64,000 nt of DNA from the NCBI RefSeq assembly GCF_020520425.1, contig NC_079490.1, positions 7,006,001-7,070,000 of the forward strand, in the 5' to 3' direction. Below the pieces are notes generated by a model. It worked only from the letters and a program-made list of their open reading frames with translations. It did no database searches and was not told the DNA's origin. Position 1 is the first letter of the stretch, and each line of letters begins with the position of its first letter. The stretch comes from Spinacia oleracea (taxonomy: Eukaryota > Streptophyta > Magnoliopsida > Caryophyllales > Amaranthaceae). The translations under genes and the position numbers were made by a program. Positions 1-11,178 of the stretch are shown one piece after another.

Positions 1-1
1 T

Positions 2-136
2 TCTCACTTGGCCTCTGATCTGTTGGTGGTTCGATCTAATCAAGACTCGATTCTTGCTTCAGTTCGTGGGGTTTGGAGAAATGACGGGGGTAGGAGATTG
101 GTGACTATGAGCCAGGCATTACCCTCGAATCGATGA
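2..136 (+). CDS. Possible 3' end of a protein-coding gene cut by the left edge
   Basis: One frame is open from the first bases to a TGA at 134-136 (about 44 residues, ending ...MSQALPSNR). It contains a composed-looking stretch around WRNDGGRRLV, and its base composition is less AT-rich than the DNA that follows. I do not recognise the protein. Downstream is an AT-rich tail with AATAAA at 855-860 and a run of 17 A at 993-1009, which could be a 3' UTR. An A-tract right after a 3' UTR could also mark a retrocopy. The upstream part lies outside the window, so neither splicing nor function can be judged. Confidence 0.4.
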   Translation, partial: SHLASDLLVVRSNQDSILASVRGVWRNDGGRRLVTMSQALPSNR

Positions 137-1627
137 GCTGTGTCTCCTCTTCTTTGGTGTATGCCCTCCTCTTCTGTAGTCTGCATTTTGCAGCACTTAC
201 AGAAGTTTTTGATGATGACGATAACTATGTAAGGAATGATGATGTGGGTTCTTATTTTTGTTGAAAAGCATTGAGAGCCGACTTTCCAGAACAGGTAGCT
301 GTAGCTGTAGAGATGATATAATGTAATATGATAGTCGCCTTATACCTAGACAATCACATCTTACTGGATTTGTTTATTGAGTTATTGTTTATTTGTAGTA
401 TGATGATTTTCATTTACTTGTTTATTGATGTAAGTCTTCTAATTAGAAAGTAATCAGGTTGATTAGCAGGGAAACATTAGACTAATTCATCCTTGCAGGC
501 GATACCAGTGCAAGTAATACTATGTGTAAGTTTCTTACTCTTTGTTGGGCTATTTGGGGGTGCTCGTAAAAAGGTTTTTTTGGTTCTACTACGAGTAGTT
601 TTCATCGCCTTCGGCGAGTGGACTAATTCATAAAAAGTTTGTGATTGCACGTGAGGAGTTTGAACCGATGAATATGGCGAAATATGCGGGTCAGGAGGGT
701 AGTAATAAACTAGTAATAGGGGGCTGTGAACCTGTGATCAATGGCCTGCGTGAGAACAAGAAGGGAAGCACTAATTTACATCTTTTTGAGGATATTTTAG
801 GCTTTATGTTATTCCTTTGATAGTGCAGTGTGGTCTTTTGTTAAACGTAGTGGGAATAAAGTTGCTCATAATTTAGTCTATTTCTTACGTTGGGATATTG
901 CACGATGATTGTGGGAGGATGATTTTCCGAGTAGTGTGTTGAACGATGTAGCTACCGATTTATTAATATGATATTCCGTTATTGTGTTCCTTAAAAAAAA
1001 AAAAAAAAACTAGACCTGATCAATGAATACACAATACCTCTATTTTCTTGAATTCTACTAAATAACTATAGCAACAAAACTAGACCTTGCCAAAAACCTA
1101 GGCCATTATGTCGAGTCAGGCCGAGTCTAGCCAAACTCTGGGCCAATTTTTTATGCCTAAACTCGTTGTTTGGGCAAAAAAGTAGGCTTTTCACGCCATT
1201 TGATTAGTACAATTTTATAATTAAAATTTTAGTTTTTAGTTGCACAAAATCCGCACAATTCGGGTTGGGGCAGGCCTGAAAATTTTGCCCAAATCCTATT
1301 TTTTCGGACCAAATCGGGTTAGCGGGTCAGACTTAATGATCAGGTGTAACAGAAACCAAGATTTTTTTTTTACTTTTTTACACGTGGAAGGGGAGAGGTA
1401 GAGAGTAAAAGAATTTTTAAATATAATTGTGACCCACAAAGTGGGGTGGAAGATGATAATATATGAATTAAAAGTTTGACACAAATGAAATAAAGTAAAA
1501 GTGAGTAGAACATAGGAAAACACTTAAAAATGAAAAGTGAATAGAACTTAGGAAGTTGGAGGGAGTAGTACTGTAGTACTATTACATAGTGAATGTATTG
1601 GGAGAATAAAGGAACACGAATATTGTA
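137..1627. other. Putative 3' UTR, then intergenic DNA without a gene
   Basis: Bases 137-992 may be the 3' UTR of the edge gene: no long frame, AATAAA at 855-860, A-run at 993-1009. From 1010 to 1627 the sequence is AT-rich with only short chance frames. I see no gene there. Confidence 0.4.
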
Positions 1628-1991
1628 CTCCCTCCGTCCCATTTTATTCTTTACGTTTGGTATCATGCACGCGATTTAACAAATAATTAATGTGAACAAA
1701 AAAAAAATCATTTAAACAATGCAATTATATTTATTTAATACTTACTCATATTTTCACTTTTATCTAAAACTTGACATTGAAAAAATGAGAAAAATTTAAT
1801 GTTTCAATAGGAAAATGTGAGAAATTTAATGGCCTAATGAATTTGATTGGTTTAAATAATTATTTGGCACAATTTTTGAGAGAATATTAGGAATTTTTAA
1901 GTTATAATATAAAAGGAAATATTCCAAACATAAAGATTAGAATGGGACACTAAAAACGGAAAGCGTAAAGAATAAAATGGGACGGACGAAA
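1628..1991. mobile_element. Stowaway-type MITE
   Basis: The left end reads CTCCCTCCGTCCCATTTTAT. The right end is its imperfect reverse complement (AATAAAATGGGACGGACGAA). TA dinucleotides at 1626-1627 and 1992-1993 fit a TA target duplication. It has no coding capacity. The terminal motif and TA target are those of Stowaway (Tc1/mariner-derived) MITEs. Relatives occur at about 10530, 13813, 15115, 15193 and 52542. Confidence 0.75.
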
Positions 1992-2034
1992 TAGTCTTTA
2001 TTTTTTTTGAGGTAATCAATATCACTAATATATA

Positions 2035-2296
2035 CTTCCTCCGTTCCACAATAGATGCATCGTTTCTCATTTGCGCACTATTCATCAATCAACTTTGACA
2101 ATCATTTTTTTTTACTGTTGTGTAAGAAAAAAAACATAGTCAAGTGAGTTCTTTTTAAATTCGTATTAATGCAAGGATTCCAAGTATTAACTGTTTATAA
2201 TTTTTACTTATACGCATTTAGAGATATTAATGATCAAAGAAGCATAATGGCATACGTGCAAATAGAAATGATGAATCATTTGCGGAACGAAAGAAG
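2035..2296. mobile_element. Stowaway-type MITE, second family
   Basis: The left end is CTTCCTCCGTTCCACAATAG and the right end is an approximate inverse (GAATCATTTGCGGAACGAAAGAAG). TA flanks both sides (2033-2034 and 2297-2298). The same family recurs at 23259-23518, sharing the GATGCATCGTTTCTC segment just inside the end. About 25 bp after the previous MITE (AGTCTTTATTTTTT...) is repeated after this one. Confidence 0.7.
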
Positions 2297-2749
2297 TATC
2301 AGTCTTTATTTTTTGAGGTAATGGCGGATCTTCCTTATGATCTCGGTGGACTTGGCCTTCCTAGGTGGAAAATTTCATAGTTATTTTTTAGTTTTATCCC
2401 CTTTAAAATTTGATAATAACGTATAAATTTTATATTATATTGTTTAAGTTTCTATTAACTCTTCTCATAAAATTGTTCAAGTTCTGCCACAATTTTAAGA
2501 AGTATGTATAGACTCCGATGTATTAATATGTCAGGCTTTATTCTCTTTACCTGATATATTTAATTTTCCTATTTTGATCTGGTTTGGTCTGATCTGAATA
2601 TTTTCTATGAGTGTTTTTTGCTTTTACTGGTATGATCTGATGTGATATGGTATGATCTAGTGTAATCTGGTTCAATTTTTCAAGTCTGATTTAACAAACA
2701 ATAAGAATATGGTAAATGAAAAAGAAAAAAAAAGGAGCATGGCCTTAGG

Positions 2750-2996
2750 CTGCATTCTATATATATTCACCTGATTTTCACTTATTTTTCCTGAACTTAT
2801 CTTATCTGAACTTATCTGAACTTAACTGAACTTATCTGAACTTATCAAAAACTTATTTTAGTTATAAATTGTACTTGACCAACCCTTATTTTTCCTGAAC
2901 TTATCTTATCTGAACTTATCTAAACTTAACTGAACTTATCTGAACTTATTTTTCCTGAAATAAGTGGAAATAAGGTGAACAGAACAGGGTTTGCAT
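2750..2996. mobile_element. Small TIR element containing 11-bp tandem repeats
   Basis: The two ends are imperfect inverted repeats: TGCATTCTATATATATTCACC on the left, and on the right the complement of TGCAAACCCTGTTCTGTTCA. Inside, the word CTGAACTTAT is repeated many times in two blocks (about 2790-2850 and 2890-2950). There is no coding frame. This is a non-autonomous DNA element; its superfamily is unclear. Confidence 0.5.
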
Positions 2997-4021
2997 TATT
3001 TTTCCAATGGAGGATATATGACTTCACGATTTATGTGGGGTTAGGAAAATTATTGATCTTTCTTTTGCTTTTTTTTATTTTTGGTATTTTGGTGATTTAC
3101 GAAAAACCAAAAATACAAAATTACGTGTAAGGACACGTGGAATCCATCAAAGGTTGAGCTCTCTCCTTCACAATTCACAAATAGAAACTATACGAAGCCA
3201 TTGCTTTCACCGTTAATTGCTTTACTCTTTTTTAAAAAAGAGTCGACGATGTTTGCATCTATCACTACAAAACATTGATATGGACTCTAATGGATATTCA
3301 TATATGATTAAAACCCTAGACAAATTAAAGTCTAATATGAGAGGAACTCGCCATAACTCCAAAATTTAGGATTACTCTATGAAATACTTTGTAGTTAAAA
3401 TGGTTTAAGAAGATAGCTTAATGTTCTTTACGCTTACTATTTGCACGGACTCCACTGCAATATTTAACGACTTATATATCAAATTTCGTATGTGAATTTT
3501 TTAAAAAATTTGATATTTTGAAAATACATAACGAGACGAATCTAACAAGATCTTACATGATAACATTTTGATGTATATAAAACAGTGAGAATTCACGGTC
3601 AAAGTTTTCACACTTTGGACACATATTACAAAGCGTAAAGAATATTAAGGAAACAGAGGTAGTATATGATATTGTTGTTATCAATTTTTCATAACAAGAA
3701 CGGGTTGAAACATTCTCATTCAATTTTTAGTAGTTAGACAGCTTTATTGCGGTTCACAATGAGCCGATGTATAACACTTTGTGATCGAGTCTTAATCTGA
3801 AACTTTTCATCCATATTTAAGCATATTATGGAGTATATGACATAACTTTCACTAAAAATAAATAAATATATACGGAGTACTACTTGTTCTAAACTATACT
3901 TTGAATTATGAAAAATCGAAAAATACAGAAACTAGATAATCTATTTAATTACCGCAAGATTAATTAGATCCTTAAATAAGCCGTGCGCGTGCTAAGTCTT
4001 GATTAATAATATATAGCTATA
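2997..4021. other. AT-rich intergenic DNA, no gene seen
   Basis: There is no frame of useful length, no recognisable RNA gene and no clear repeat with two ends. It forms the left flank of Copia element E1. Confidence 0.6.
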
Positions 4022-4026
4022 CTAAC

Positions 4027-4247
4027 TAATAGAATATGTAATCTTCTAATTATGTAAAGCATATATTGTGTAATCATCTAATTATGTATAGGCTATAATT
4101 AGAGAATAAATTAGAATAATCAGTCAATCAATCACGACTAAATTAACGTGATTGATTCTGCAAATATTCAATCAGAATACTTGCCTTGTAATATGTATAT
4201 ATACTCCAAGTCAATGAATAACAAATCACGGAGTTATACTTCTAACA
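4027..4247 (+). repeat. E1 5' LTR
   Basis: 221 bp, ending TCTAACA. It is identical to the 3' LTR except that the terminal TG is absent: the LTR begins TAATAGAATATG directly after the target duplication CTAAC. A TATATATA box lies at 4196-4203, about 50 bp before the LTR end, so R and U5 are short. Confidence 0.93.
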
Positions 4248-4329
4248 TGGTATCAGCAGTTTAAACACAAACACGCAGCCCTAGCCCTCGCCGTAGCCAC
4301 TGTCTTCTTCCTCTGCTCCGTCAAACACC

Positions 4330-7300
4330 ATGGCTGGCGATGACCCAACTCCTTTGCCTCCTTCTACACACCCTGCCCTTACTGTAAGCAACATCAAAAC
4401 CTTCATTCCCGTTATGTTGGAGCTCGAATCATCCCAATATGGGTCGTGGGCTGAACTATTTCAGATTCATGCTAGGGCTTTCCTCGTCCTCGACCACATC
4501 ATTCCACCAACTGATCCGACGGCTGCACCAACGGTGGACAAGGCTCTCTGGTCTCGTATTGATGCCATTGTTCTCCAATGGATATACGGGACGATTTCTA
4601 ACGACCTCCTTCACACTATCATTGAGCCTGGTTCCACTGCACAAGAAGCATGGGATCGTTTGCGAGAACTCTTCCAAAACAACAAAAACTCGCGAGCGGT
4701 TCACTTGGAGCATAAGTTCTCGACGATTGCTATGGCCGACTTCCCTAATGCCACGGCCTACTGTCAGCAACTCAAAATGCTTGCTGATCAACTAGCCAAC
4801 GTTGGCGCCCCGGTATCCAACCACCGCATGGTCCTCCGCCTTGTCGCCGGTCTCCCGGGTGAGTATCGTAATGTTGCATCTCAAATTCAGCACAAAGATC
4901 CTCTTCCTTTATTTCCTGTTGCTCGTTCTATGTTGTTATTGGAAGAAGATACTTTAAACGCTAGTGCCGCCATCGAGGCCTCCGCGATGGTGGCTGCCAC
5001 AAATGATACCCATGACCACCGTGATAATGGTAACAATAATTACCACGGTGGCCGTGGGAATCGCAACAATTACAGGGGGAAAAAGGGAGGTGGCCGTGGT
5101 GGCGGTCGCGGAAATTCAGACCACCGTGGGCATGGTGGTCGTGGCAAGGGAGGCAGTGTCCGTGGTGGTGGCCACGGTGGCCACGGTGGGACGCCCAACC
5201 AGCCACAGCAACAAGGTTGGGCTCAGCCACAACAACTCTTCTTTCCATGGATGCAACATTGGGCCCCTCCATGCCCATATCCAACCAACCATTGGGCTCG
5301 TCCATCAGGCCCAGCTAATCAGCAGGCTGGTATTCTTGGCCCAAGGCCAGCACAGGCTTTCACTGCGGCAGGGCCTTCTTATTGCCCAACGGACATCGAT
5401 CATGCAATGCACACTATGTCTCTTCACCAACCCGATCCTAATTGGTACATGGACACCGGTGCCACTTCCCACATGACGTCTAATCAAGGTACTCTCTCGT
5501 CTTATTTTAATTTGAGCACTAAACGTAATATAATTGTTGGTAATGGCCATTCAATTCCGATTCGTGGTTATGGTGATACATCCCTTTCCTCTCCCCATCA
5601 ACCCTTGTCCTTACGTAATGTTCTCCATGCTCCTAATCTTATCAAAAACTTGATTTCCGTCCGTAAATTTACTAATGATAACTCTGTTTCTGTTGAATTT
5701 GATCCTTTTGGGTTTTCTGTGAAGGACTACAAGACGGGGACGCATCTCATGAGATGTGATAGCAAAGGCGACCTCTATCCCATCCCCTCCTCTCTCAAAA
5801 CTCAAGCCATTTCACCATCCGCTTTTGCTGCTATCTCACCTACCTTATGGCATGACCGATTAGGCCATCCGGGTGCCCCTATTTTATCGTCTTTATGCAA
5901 AAATAAGTTTATTCCATGTAATAAACCTCTTTCTAATTATGTTTGTCATTCATGTGTGCTGGGAAAACATATTCGATTGCCTTTTGATGCATCTAATTCT
6001 TCTACTAGTTTGCCATTTGATATTATTCACAGTGATCTTTGGACCTCTCCTATATTGAGTTCATCAGGCCATCGTTATTATATGCTTGTCATTGATGATT
6101 TTTCAAAATTTCTGTGGACATTTCCAATTTCTAATAAATCCCATGTGTTTGCTAAATTTATGGAATTTCGGGCATACATACGGACTCAATTTGAACGAGA
6201 AATTAAAAATTTACAATGTGATAATGGGAGGGAATACATTAATGGTCCTTTCAAAAAATTCTGTGAATTAAATGGTATGTCTTTTCGGTTGTCCTGTCCT
6301 CATACTTCACCTCAAAACGGAAAAGCCGAACGCAAAATACGTACCATCAATAATATCATACGCACCCTTCTCATTCATGCATCTTTACCTCCCTCATTTT
6401 GGCATCACGCATTGCAAATGGCAACCTATCTCCTTAACATACTTCCGAATAAGTTATTGGCATATCAATCCCCGGTCAAAATTCTTTATAATAAAGATCC
6501 ATCTTATTCCCATCTTAGGGTATTCGGGTGCTTGTGCTATCCACTCTTCTCCTCCACATCCATTAATAAATTACAGGCCCGCTCTACACCTTGTGTTTTC
6601 TTAGGATATCCCACTAATCACCGTGGTTATAAGTGTTACGACTTATCAAATAATAAAATAATTATTAGTAGGCACGTGATTTTTGATGAAAATACGTTTC
6701 CATTTGCAAGTGCACACACTCCTAAACCTAGTGATTATGATTTCGTAACTGATGGCTTGTCTCCTCTAGCTGTGCAGGCCCACGCATCTCAGCCCATTCC
6801 TGTGCCGAGTGAACCCATGACAGGGCAGAATAGGTCTTTGGGTGCCCACGGGACTGTTCAATCAGCTGTGGGCCTCCAATTACCTACCCAGCTTGGTCGT
6901 TCGCCGGCCCAACCCAATCCCCTTGCCCAAACCCCGCAGCACCCTGTTGGTCATCCCTCTCCTATTGACCAGACTGGACCGCCCTCACCAACGGCCCAGT
7001 CCACTCCACTTGGTACACAACAGCGAGCCCACCCACGAGTTTCATCACCATCTAACTCTCCCAATCACTCCCCTGTCCTATCCCCTACATGCAGCGGCCC
7101 AACTCCCGAGGCCCAACATACCTCTAGGGATTCTCCTAGACAGCAGGCCCAACCTCCCCATGTCTCCCCTCAAATGACCACTAGAGCCCAACATGGCATT
7201 TTCAAGCCTAAGAAACTTTTTAATCTCCACACTTCGGTTACCAAGTCCCCTCTTCCTCGTAACCCAGTAACTGCTTTGTCCGACCCGAATTGGAAAATGG

Positions 7301-8799
7301 CCATGGTTGATGAATTTGATGCTCTAATTAAAAATAAGACGTGGGAGTTGGTGCCTCGTCCCTCTAATGTTAATATTATTCGTTGTATGTGGATTTTCTC
7401 TCACAAAGAAAAGTCTAATGGTGATTTTGAGCGACATAAAGCTCGTCTTGTTGGTGATGGCAGGTCTCAACAGGTTGGTATTGATTGTGGAGAAACTTTC
7501 AGTCCGGTGGTCAAACCGGCTACTATTCGGATCGTTCTTAGTATTGCTTTATCCAAAAAGTGGCATATCCATCAGTTGGATGTCAAGAATGCATTTTTAC
7601 ATGGAGAGCTACAGGAAACGGTCTATATGCATCAACCACTTGGGTTCCGTGACCCAACCCATCCGGATTATGTGTGCTTACTAAAGAAGTCTTTATATGG
7701 GCTCAAGCAAGCTCCACGAGCTTGGTATAAACGTTTTGCTGATTTTGTTTCCACAATTGGCTTCTCACATAGTACTTCGGATAACTCATTGTTTATTTTT
7801 CGTCGTGGAAACGACATGGCTTATTTGTTGTTATATGTGGATGACATTATTTTGACTGCCTCATCTGAATCTCTAAAGCAGTCCATTATGTCTCTTCTCA
7901 GTTCAGAATTTGCCATGAAGGACTTAGGTCCTCTGAGTTATTTTTTGGGAATTGCTGTCACTCGTCATGCAGGTGGCCTATTTCTATCTCAGCGAAAATA
8001 TGCGGCAGAAATTATTGAGCGGGCAAATATGTCTTCTTGTCGCCCATCTGCAACTCCAGTCGACACCAAGGCAAAATTGGGGGCGGATTCCGGCTCTCCT
8101 GTTGCAGATCCATCCCATTTTCGTAGCTTGGCCGGTGCATTGCAATATCTTACTTTTACCCGTCCGGACATCTCTTACGCTGTTCAGCAAATTTGCCTTC
8201 ATATGCACGACCCACGAGAGGGCCACATGCTTGCACTGAAACGCATTGTCCGTTACATCCAGGGGACTCTATCCTTTGGCTTACATTTGTACCCCTCTTC
8301 TATTTCAAGTCTGGTCTCATACACTGATGCTGATTGGGGTGGGTGCCCCGACACAAGACGATCTACATCCGGATATTGTGTCTTTCTGGGTGACAACTTA
8401 ATTTCTTGGTCCTCCAAACGACAGCCCACACTGTCGCGGTCCAGTGCCGAAGCCGAGTATCGGGGTGTTGCCAATGTTGTTTCGGAGTCATGTTGGATCC
8501 GAAACTTACTATTAGAGCTACATTGTCCAGTTCAGAAAGCTACATTGGTATATTGTGACAACATTAGTGCGATTTATCTTTCGGGTAATCCGGTACAACA
8601 CCAACGCACTAAACACATTGAGATGGACATTCATTTTGTACGTGAGAAAGTTGCACGCGGTCATGTTCGTGTCTTACATGTCCCTTCCCGTTATCAGATA
8701 GCTGACATTTTCACGAAAGGGCTTCCGCGCGTATTATTTGATGATTTTAGGGACAGTCTCAGCGTACGACAACCTCCCGCTTCAACTGAGGGGGTGTAA
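4330..8799 (+). CDS. E1 Gag-Pol polyprotein
   Basis: A single 1489-residue frame whose start lies in good context (CACCATGG), 82 bp after the 5' LTR. Domains in order: Gag of the UBN2/Retrotran_gag_2 type (about residues 60-210); a Gly/Arg/Asn-rich tract (about 230-290) where many Copia Gags carry a CCHC knuckle, which is absent here; aspartic protease DTG at 375-377; HHCC zinc domain from LWHDRLGH (about 506) to CHSCVLGK; integrase with D569, D631 and E667 (D-D-35-E spacing); reverse transcriptase with YVDD at 1169-1172; RNase H with D1333, ending near ADIFTKGLP. The second integrase motif reads DNGRE where DNGGE is usual. The stop TAA (8797-8799) lies inside the 3' LTR. No frameshift or stop breaks the frame, so it may encode an active product. 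Confidence 0.95.
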   Translation: MAGDDPTPLPPSTHPALTVSNIKTFIPVMLELESSQYGSWAELFQIHARAFLVLDHIIPPTDPTAAPTVDKALWSRIDAIVLQWIYGTISNDLLHTIIEPGSTAQEAWDRLRELFQNNKNSRAVHLEHKFSTIAMADFPNATAYCQQLKMLADQLANVGAPVSNHRMVLRLVAGLPGEYRNVASQIQHKDPLPLFPVARSMLLLEEDTLNASAAIEASAMVAATNDTHDHRDNGNNNYHGGRGNRNNYRGKKGGGRGGGRGNSDHRGHGGRGKGGSVRGGGHGGHGGTPNQPQQQGWAQPQQLFFPWMQHWAPPCPYPTNHWARPSGPANQQAGILGPRPAQAFTAAGPSYCPTDIDHAMHTMSLHQPDPNWYMDTGATSHMTSNQGTLSSYFNLSTKRNIIVGNGHSIPIRGYGDTSLSSPHQPLSLRNVLHAPNLIKNLISVRKFTNDNSVSVEFDPFGFSVKDYKTGTHLMRCDSKGDLYPIPSSLKTQAISPSAFAAISPTLWHDRLGHPGAPILSSLCKNKFIPCNKPLSNYVCHSCVLGKHIRLPFDASNSSTSLPFDIIHSDLWTSPILSSSGHRYYMLVIDDFSKFLWTFPISNKSHVFAKFMEFRAYIRTQFEREIKNLQCDNGREYINGPFKKFCELNGMSFRLSCPHTSPQNGKAERKIRTINNIIRTLLIHASLPPSFWHHALQMATYLLNILPNKLLAYQSPVKILYNKDPSYSHLRVFGCLCYPLFSSTSINKLQARSTPCVFLGYPTNHRGYKCYDLSNNKIIISRHVIFDENTFPFASAHTPKPSDYDFVTDGLSPLAVQAHASQPIPVPSEPMTGQNRSLGAHGTVQSAVGLQLPTQLGRSPAQPNPLAQTPQHPVGHPSPIDQTGPPSPTAQSTPLGTQQRAHPRVSSPSNSPNHSPVLSPTCSGPTPEAQHTSRDSPRQQAQPPHVSPQMTTRAQHGIFKPKKLFNLHTSVTKSPLPRNPVTALSDPNWKMAMVDEFDALIKNKTWELVPRPSNVNIIRCMWIFSHKEKSNGDFERHKARLVGDGRSQQVGIDCGETFSPVVKPATIRIVLSIALSKKWHIHQLDVKNAFLHGELQETVYMHQPLGFRDPTHPDYVCLLKKSLYGLKQAPRAWYKRFADFVSTIGFSHSTSDNSLFIFRRGNDMAYLLLYVDDIILTASSESLKQSIMSLLSSEFAMKDLGPLSYFLGIAVTRHAGGLFLSQRKYAAEIIERANMSSCRPSATPVDTKAKLGADSGSPVADPSHFRSLAGALQYLTFTRPDISYAVQQICLHMHDPREGHMLALKRIVRYIQGTLSFGLHLYPSSISSLVSYTDADWGGCPDTRRSTSGYCVFLGDNLISWSSKRQPTLSRSSAEAEYRGVANVVSESCWIRNLLLELHCPVQKATLVYCDNISAIYLSGNPVQHQRTKHIEMDIHFVREKVARGHVRVLHVPSRYQIADIFTKGLPRVLFDDFRDSLSVRQPPASTEGV

Positions 8800-9017
8800 T
8801 AGAATATGTAATCTTCTAATTATGTAAAGCATATATTGTGTAATCATCTAATTATGTATAGGCTATAATTAGAGAATAAATTAGAATAATCAGTCAATCA
8901 ATCACGACTAAATTAACGTGATTGATTCTGCAAATATTCAATCAGAATACTTGCCTTGTAATATGTATATATACTCCAAGTCAATGAATAACAAATCACG
9001 GAGTTATACTTCTAACA
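8795..9017 (+). repeat. E1 3' LTR
   Basis: 223 bp, starting TGTAATAG and ending TCTAACA, followed by the target duplication CTAAC. It keeps the canonical TG...CA ends. Its first five bases supply the stop codon of the gag-pol frame. Confidence 0.93.
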
Positions 9018-10529
9018 CTAACAAACAAGCTCAATGCCCCACTTGGCCCAATGACTCAAGCCACAACATATTTAATAAGTCAAGCACGTGGATATATTTA
9101 AAGATATGCAAAGGTTCATATTTCTTCCATGTGGGAGAAAACTCCCACATAACAAAGTGAAGACTATTATATCTAACACTACTTTAACTTGTGTATTAGA
9201 CAATACATTTCGGCAGTTTGCACTCTTTTCCCTTAACCGATTTCAATATAAATCAAGAGTTTTGGCAAAGCCACTAATGAACCATCACTCGTCAAAAATA
9301 CAATAATTCAACTCCTCTAACATTCTAAAATAGTATAGGTAACTAATTACAAACTACCATCGGTCAGCAGTGATAACGCCAAAATTTTAAAGTTGTGGTG
9401 TCCTCAATCAACAAAATAATAGTGTAAAGCGAAGGAAACCTGGAAAGAACAAGTACGTTTCTATAATTTTATTTTTATTTGAGGTGTTATAGATCATCCA
9501 TGATCCAATGTAACTTCGCTACTGCCACTAATTTTATATTTAACGTATGTGGCAAGCACCCATTGGAGTTGAGAAAACATCCAAGGACAAATAACGAAGA
9601 AAAATAAGATTAATAAGAATTTGTGGTAGTGATTAAAAATATAAGAAAAGGGGCCATTGAAGTTACGGGCATATGAAATTCGTCCTTATACTGCGGGTAA
9701 CATAATGGGGTCATTTAAGGGTACGTGATCAACGCATTTGACATGTGTCTTTTGATAAGGTATTTATATTTGTATTTTATTAATAGTGACGTAAGTGTAA
9801 GCTGTCCTCCCACTCTTTGCAAAAGGCAACATTTTTTATAAGTGAATAACGTACGCATGGTTATAAATTATAAGCGTATTAAGTTATCAAACTCCGGAGT
9901 CTTTGGTTACGAAAATGATAAAGGTCGCAACATGCGACCTTTAAGCCGTGTCACAATGATGACATGGCATGCTTATGTGTCATGATTTAAATTGGTTATA
10001 AGAGATTGGGAACAAAAAAAAACAGGTGAATGAGAGATTTGTAAAACAGTTAGTAAATATAACTAACAATTAATTAACATATATATAGTCAAACCATCTA
10101 ACAACTAATAATTACGTAGTATATAGTTATACGAGTGTCAATCTTATGTTTTTTTTTGGTATTGAACTCCTATATTTTACCATTTACTAAGTGTCTAAGT
10201 TTGTGACATGAAAATATGAGATATGGTGTACTAATTTTCACTTATTATTGTTTAATATTCACATTTCACTTAGCTGATCTTATCAGAGGTTTAAATCCTT
10301 TCCATTTTAATTGTATCTCTATGATATAATTAACATTTTCGTTCATTAGTTATTAGTTTTCATTTAAGTTAGTTAAATTGTTCACACCAATTTATAGTTT
10401 TCTGTCTTTAAGAATCTCTATTATGTAAGCTAGTTTTTTGTATTAGCCAACTCGTAAGTTGTTTGAAGTCTACCTAAAATTATTTAAAAGTCCCTACTTT
10501 TTTATGTACTTCGTACTCTTTACAAAATA
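9018..10529. other. Intergenic DNA with one TIR-element fragment
   Basis: No gene seen. Bases 9909-10006 match the left end of the TIR element at 12493 (GATAAAGGTCGCAACATGCG and about 80 bp beyond), with only a few differences. It is a truncated copy, as no right end is present nearby. Confidence 0.55.
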
Positions 10530-10884
10530 TTATATCCGTCTCTTTTTGTTCTTTACATTTGGTATCATGCACGCGATTTAACTAATGATTAATGTAGATT
10601 GAGATTCATTTTATTTTTAATTTAAACAATGCGAATTATATATGTTTATTTATAATGTTCCCACTTTAATCCAAAAACCGACATTGTAAATGTGTGAAAG
10701 ATTTAATGCTGACATTATAAAAGTGTAAGAGATTAAATGCTCCAAATAAATTTAATTGATTAAAATAATCACTTGATAGTATATTAAGGACATTTATGGA
10801 TAATATAAAAAGAAATATTTTTAATGTAAAGAACAAAATGAGACACCTTAAACGGATATGTAAAGAACAAAAAGGGACGAACAA
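10530..10884. mobile_element. Stowaway-type MITE, degenerate ends
   Basis: Left CCGTCTCTTTTTGTTCTTTA and right GTAAAGAACAAAAAGGGACG are inverted copies. The interior word GGTATCATGCACGCGATTTA is shared with the MITE at 1628. The outermost bases have decayed, so the ends are approximate. Confidence 0.6.
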
Positions 10885-11178
10885 TTGTTATATATATAGT
10901 ATGTGTTTTACAGTTTTACTTCTACTTCGTAAAATTTAAAGCACGCATCACGTGCATATATAGAAGTAGTTTTTTTTATATATATGATTATTATTACAGC
11001 TTCCTTACGGAATAGGACAAGGCCACTTGTTCTACATGCGCCCATAACAATCTCGTATTAAATGTAGCAATCATGTGCTTATTATCATGTTTAGGAAAAC
11101 CAAAGTGGCATAAAAATAGTGTTTTACATGCACTTTCCATAAATATCATTAGTTTTTCACAAATTCTTATTTACAATT

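Larger units (their letters stand above)
4027..9017 (+). mobile_element. E1: complete Ty1/copia retrotransposon, probably Ale/Retrofit lineage
   Basis: The order is LTR, primer-binding site, gag-pol, purine tract, LTR. The 5-bp target duplication CTAAC lies at 4022-4026 and 9018-9022. Directly after the 5' LTR is TGGTATCAGCAG (4248-4259), complementary to the 3' end of initiator tRNA-Met. The purine tract GAGGGGG precedes the 3' LTR at 8795. The two LTRs show no mismatch over their shared 221 bp and the frame is open throughout, so insertion was recent and the element may be autonomous. The order integrase-RT-RNase H is diagnostic of Copia. The KPATIR context in RT and the short LTRs suggest the Ale/Retrofit lineage (inference). 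Confidence 0.95.

Noticed and set aside
1296-2088. Minus-strand frames of 63-98 codons
   Set aside because: They overlap MITE sequence and T-rich tracts; no protein character.
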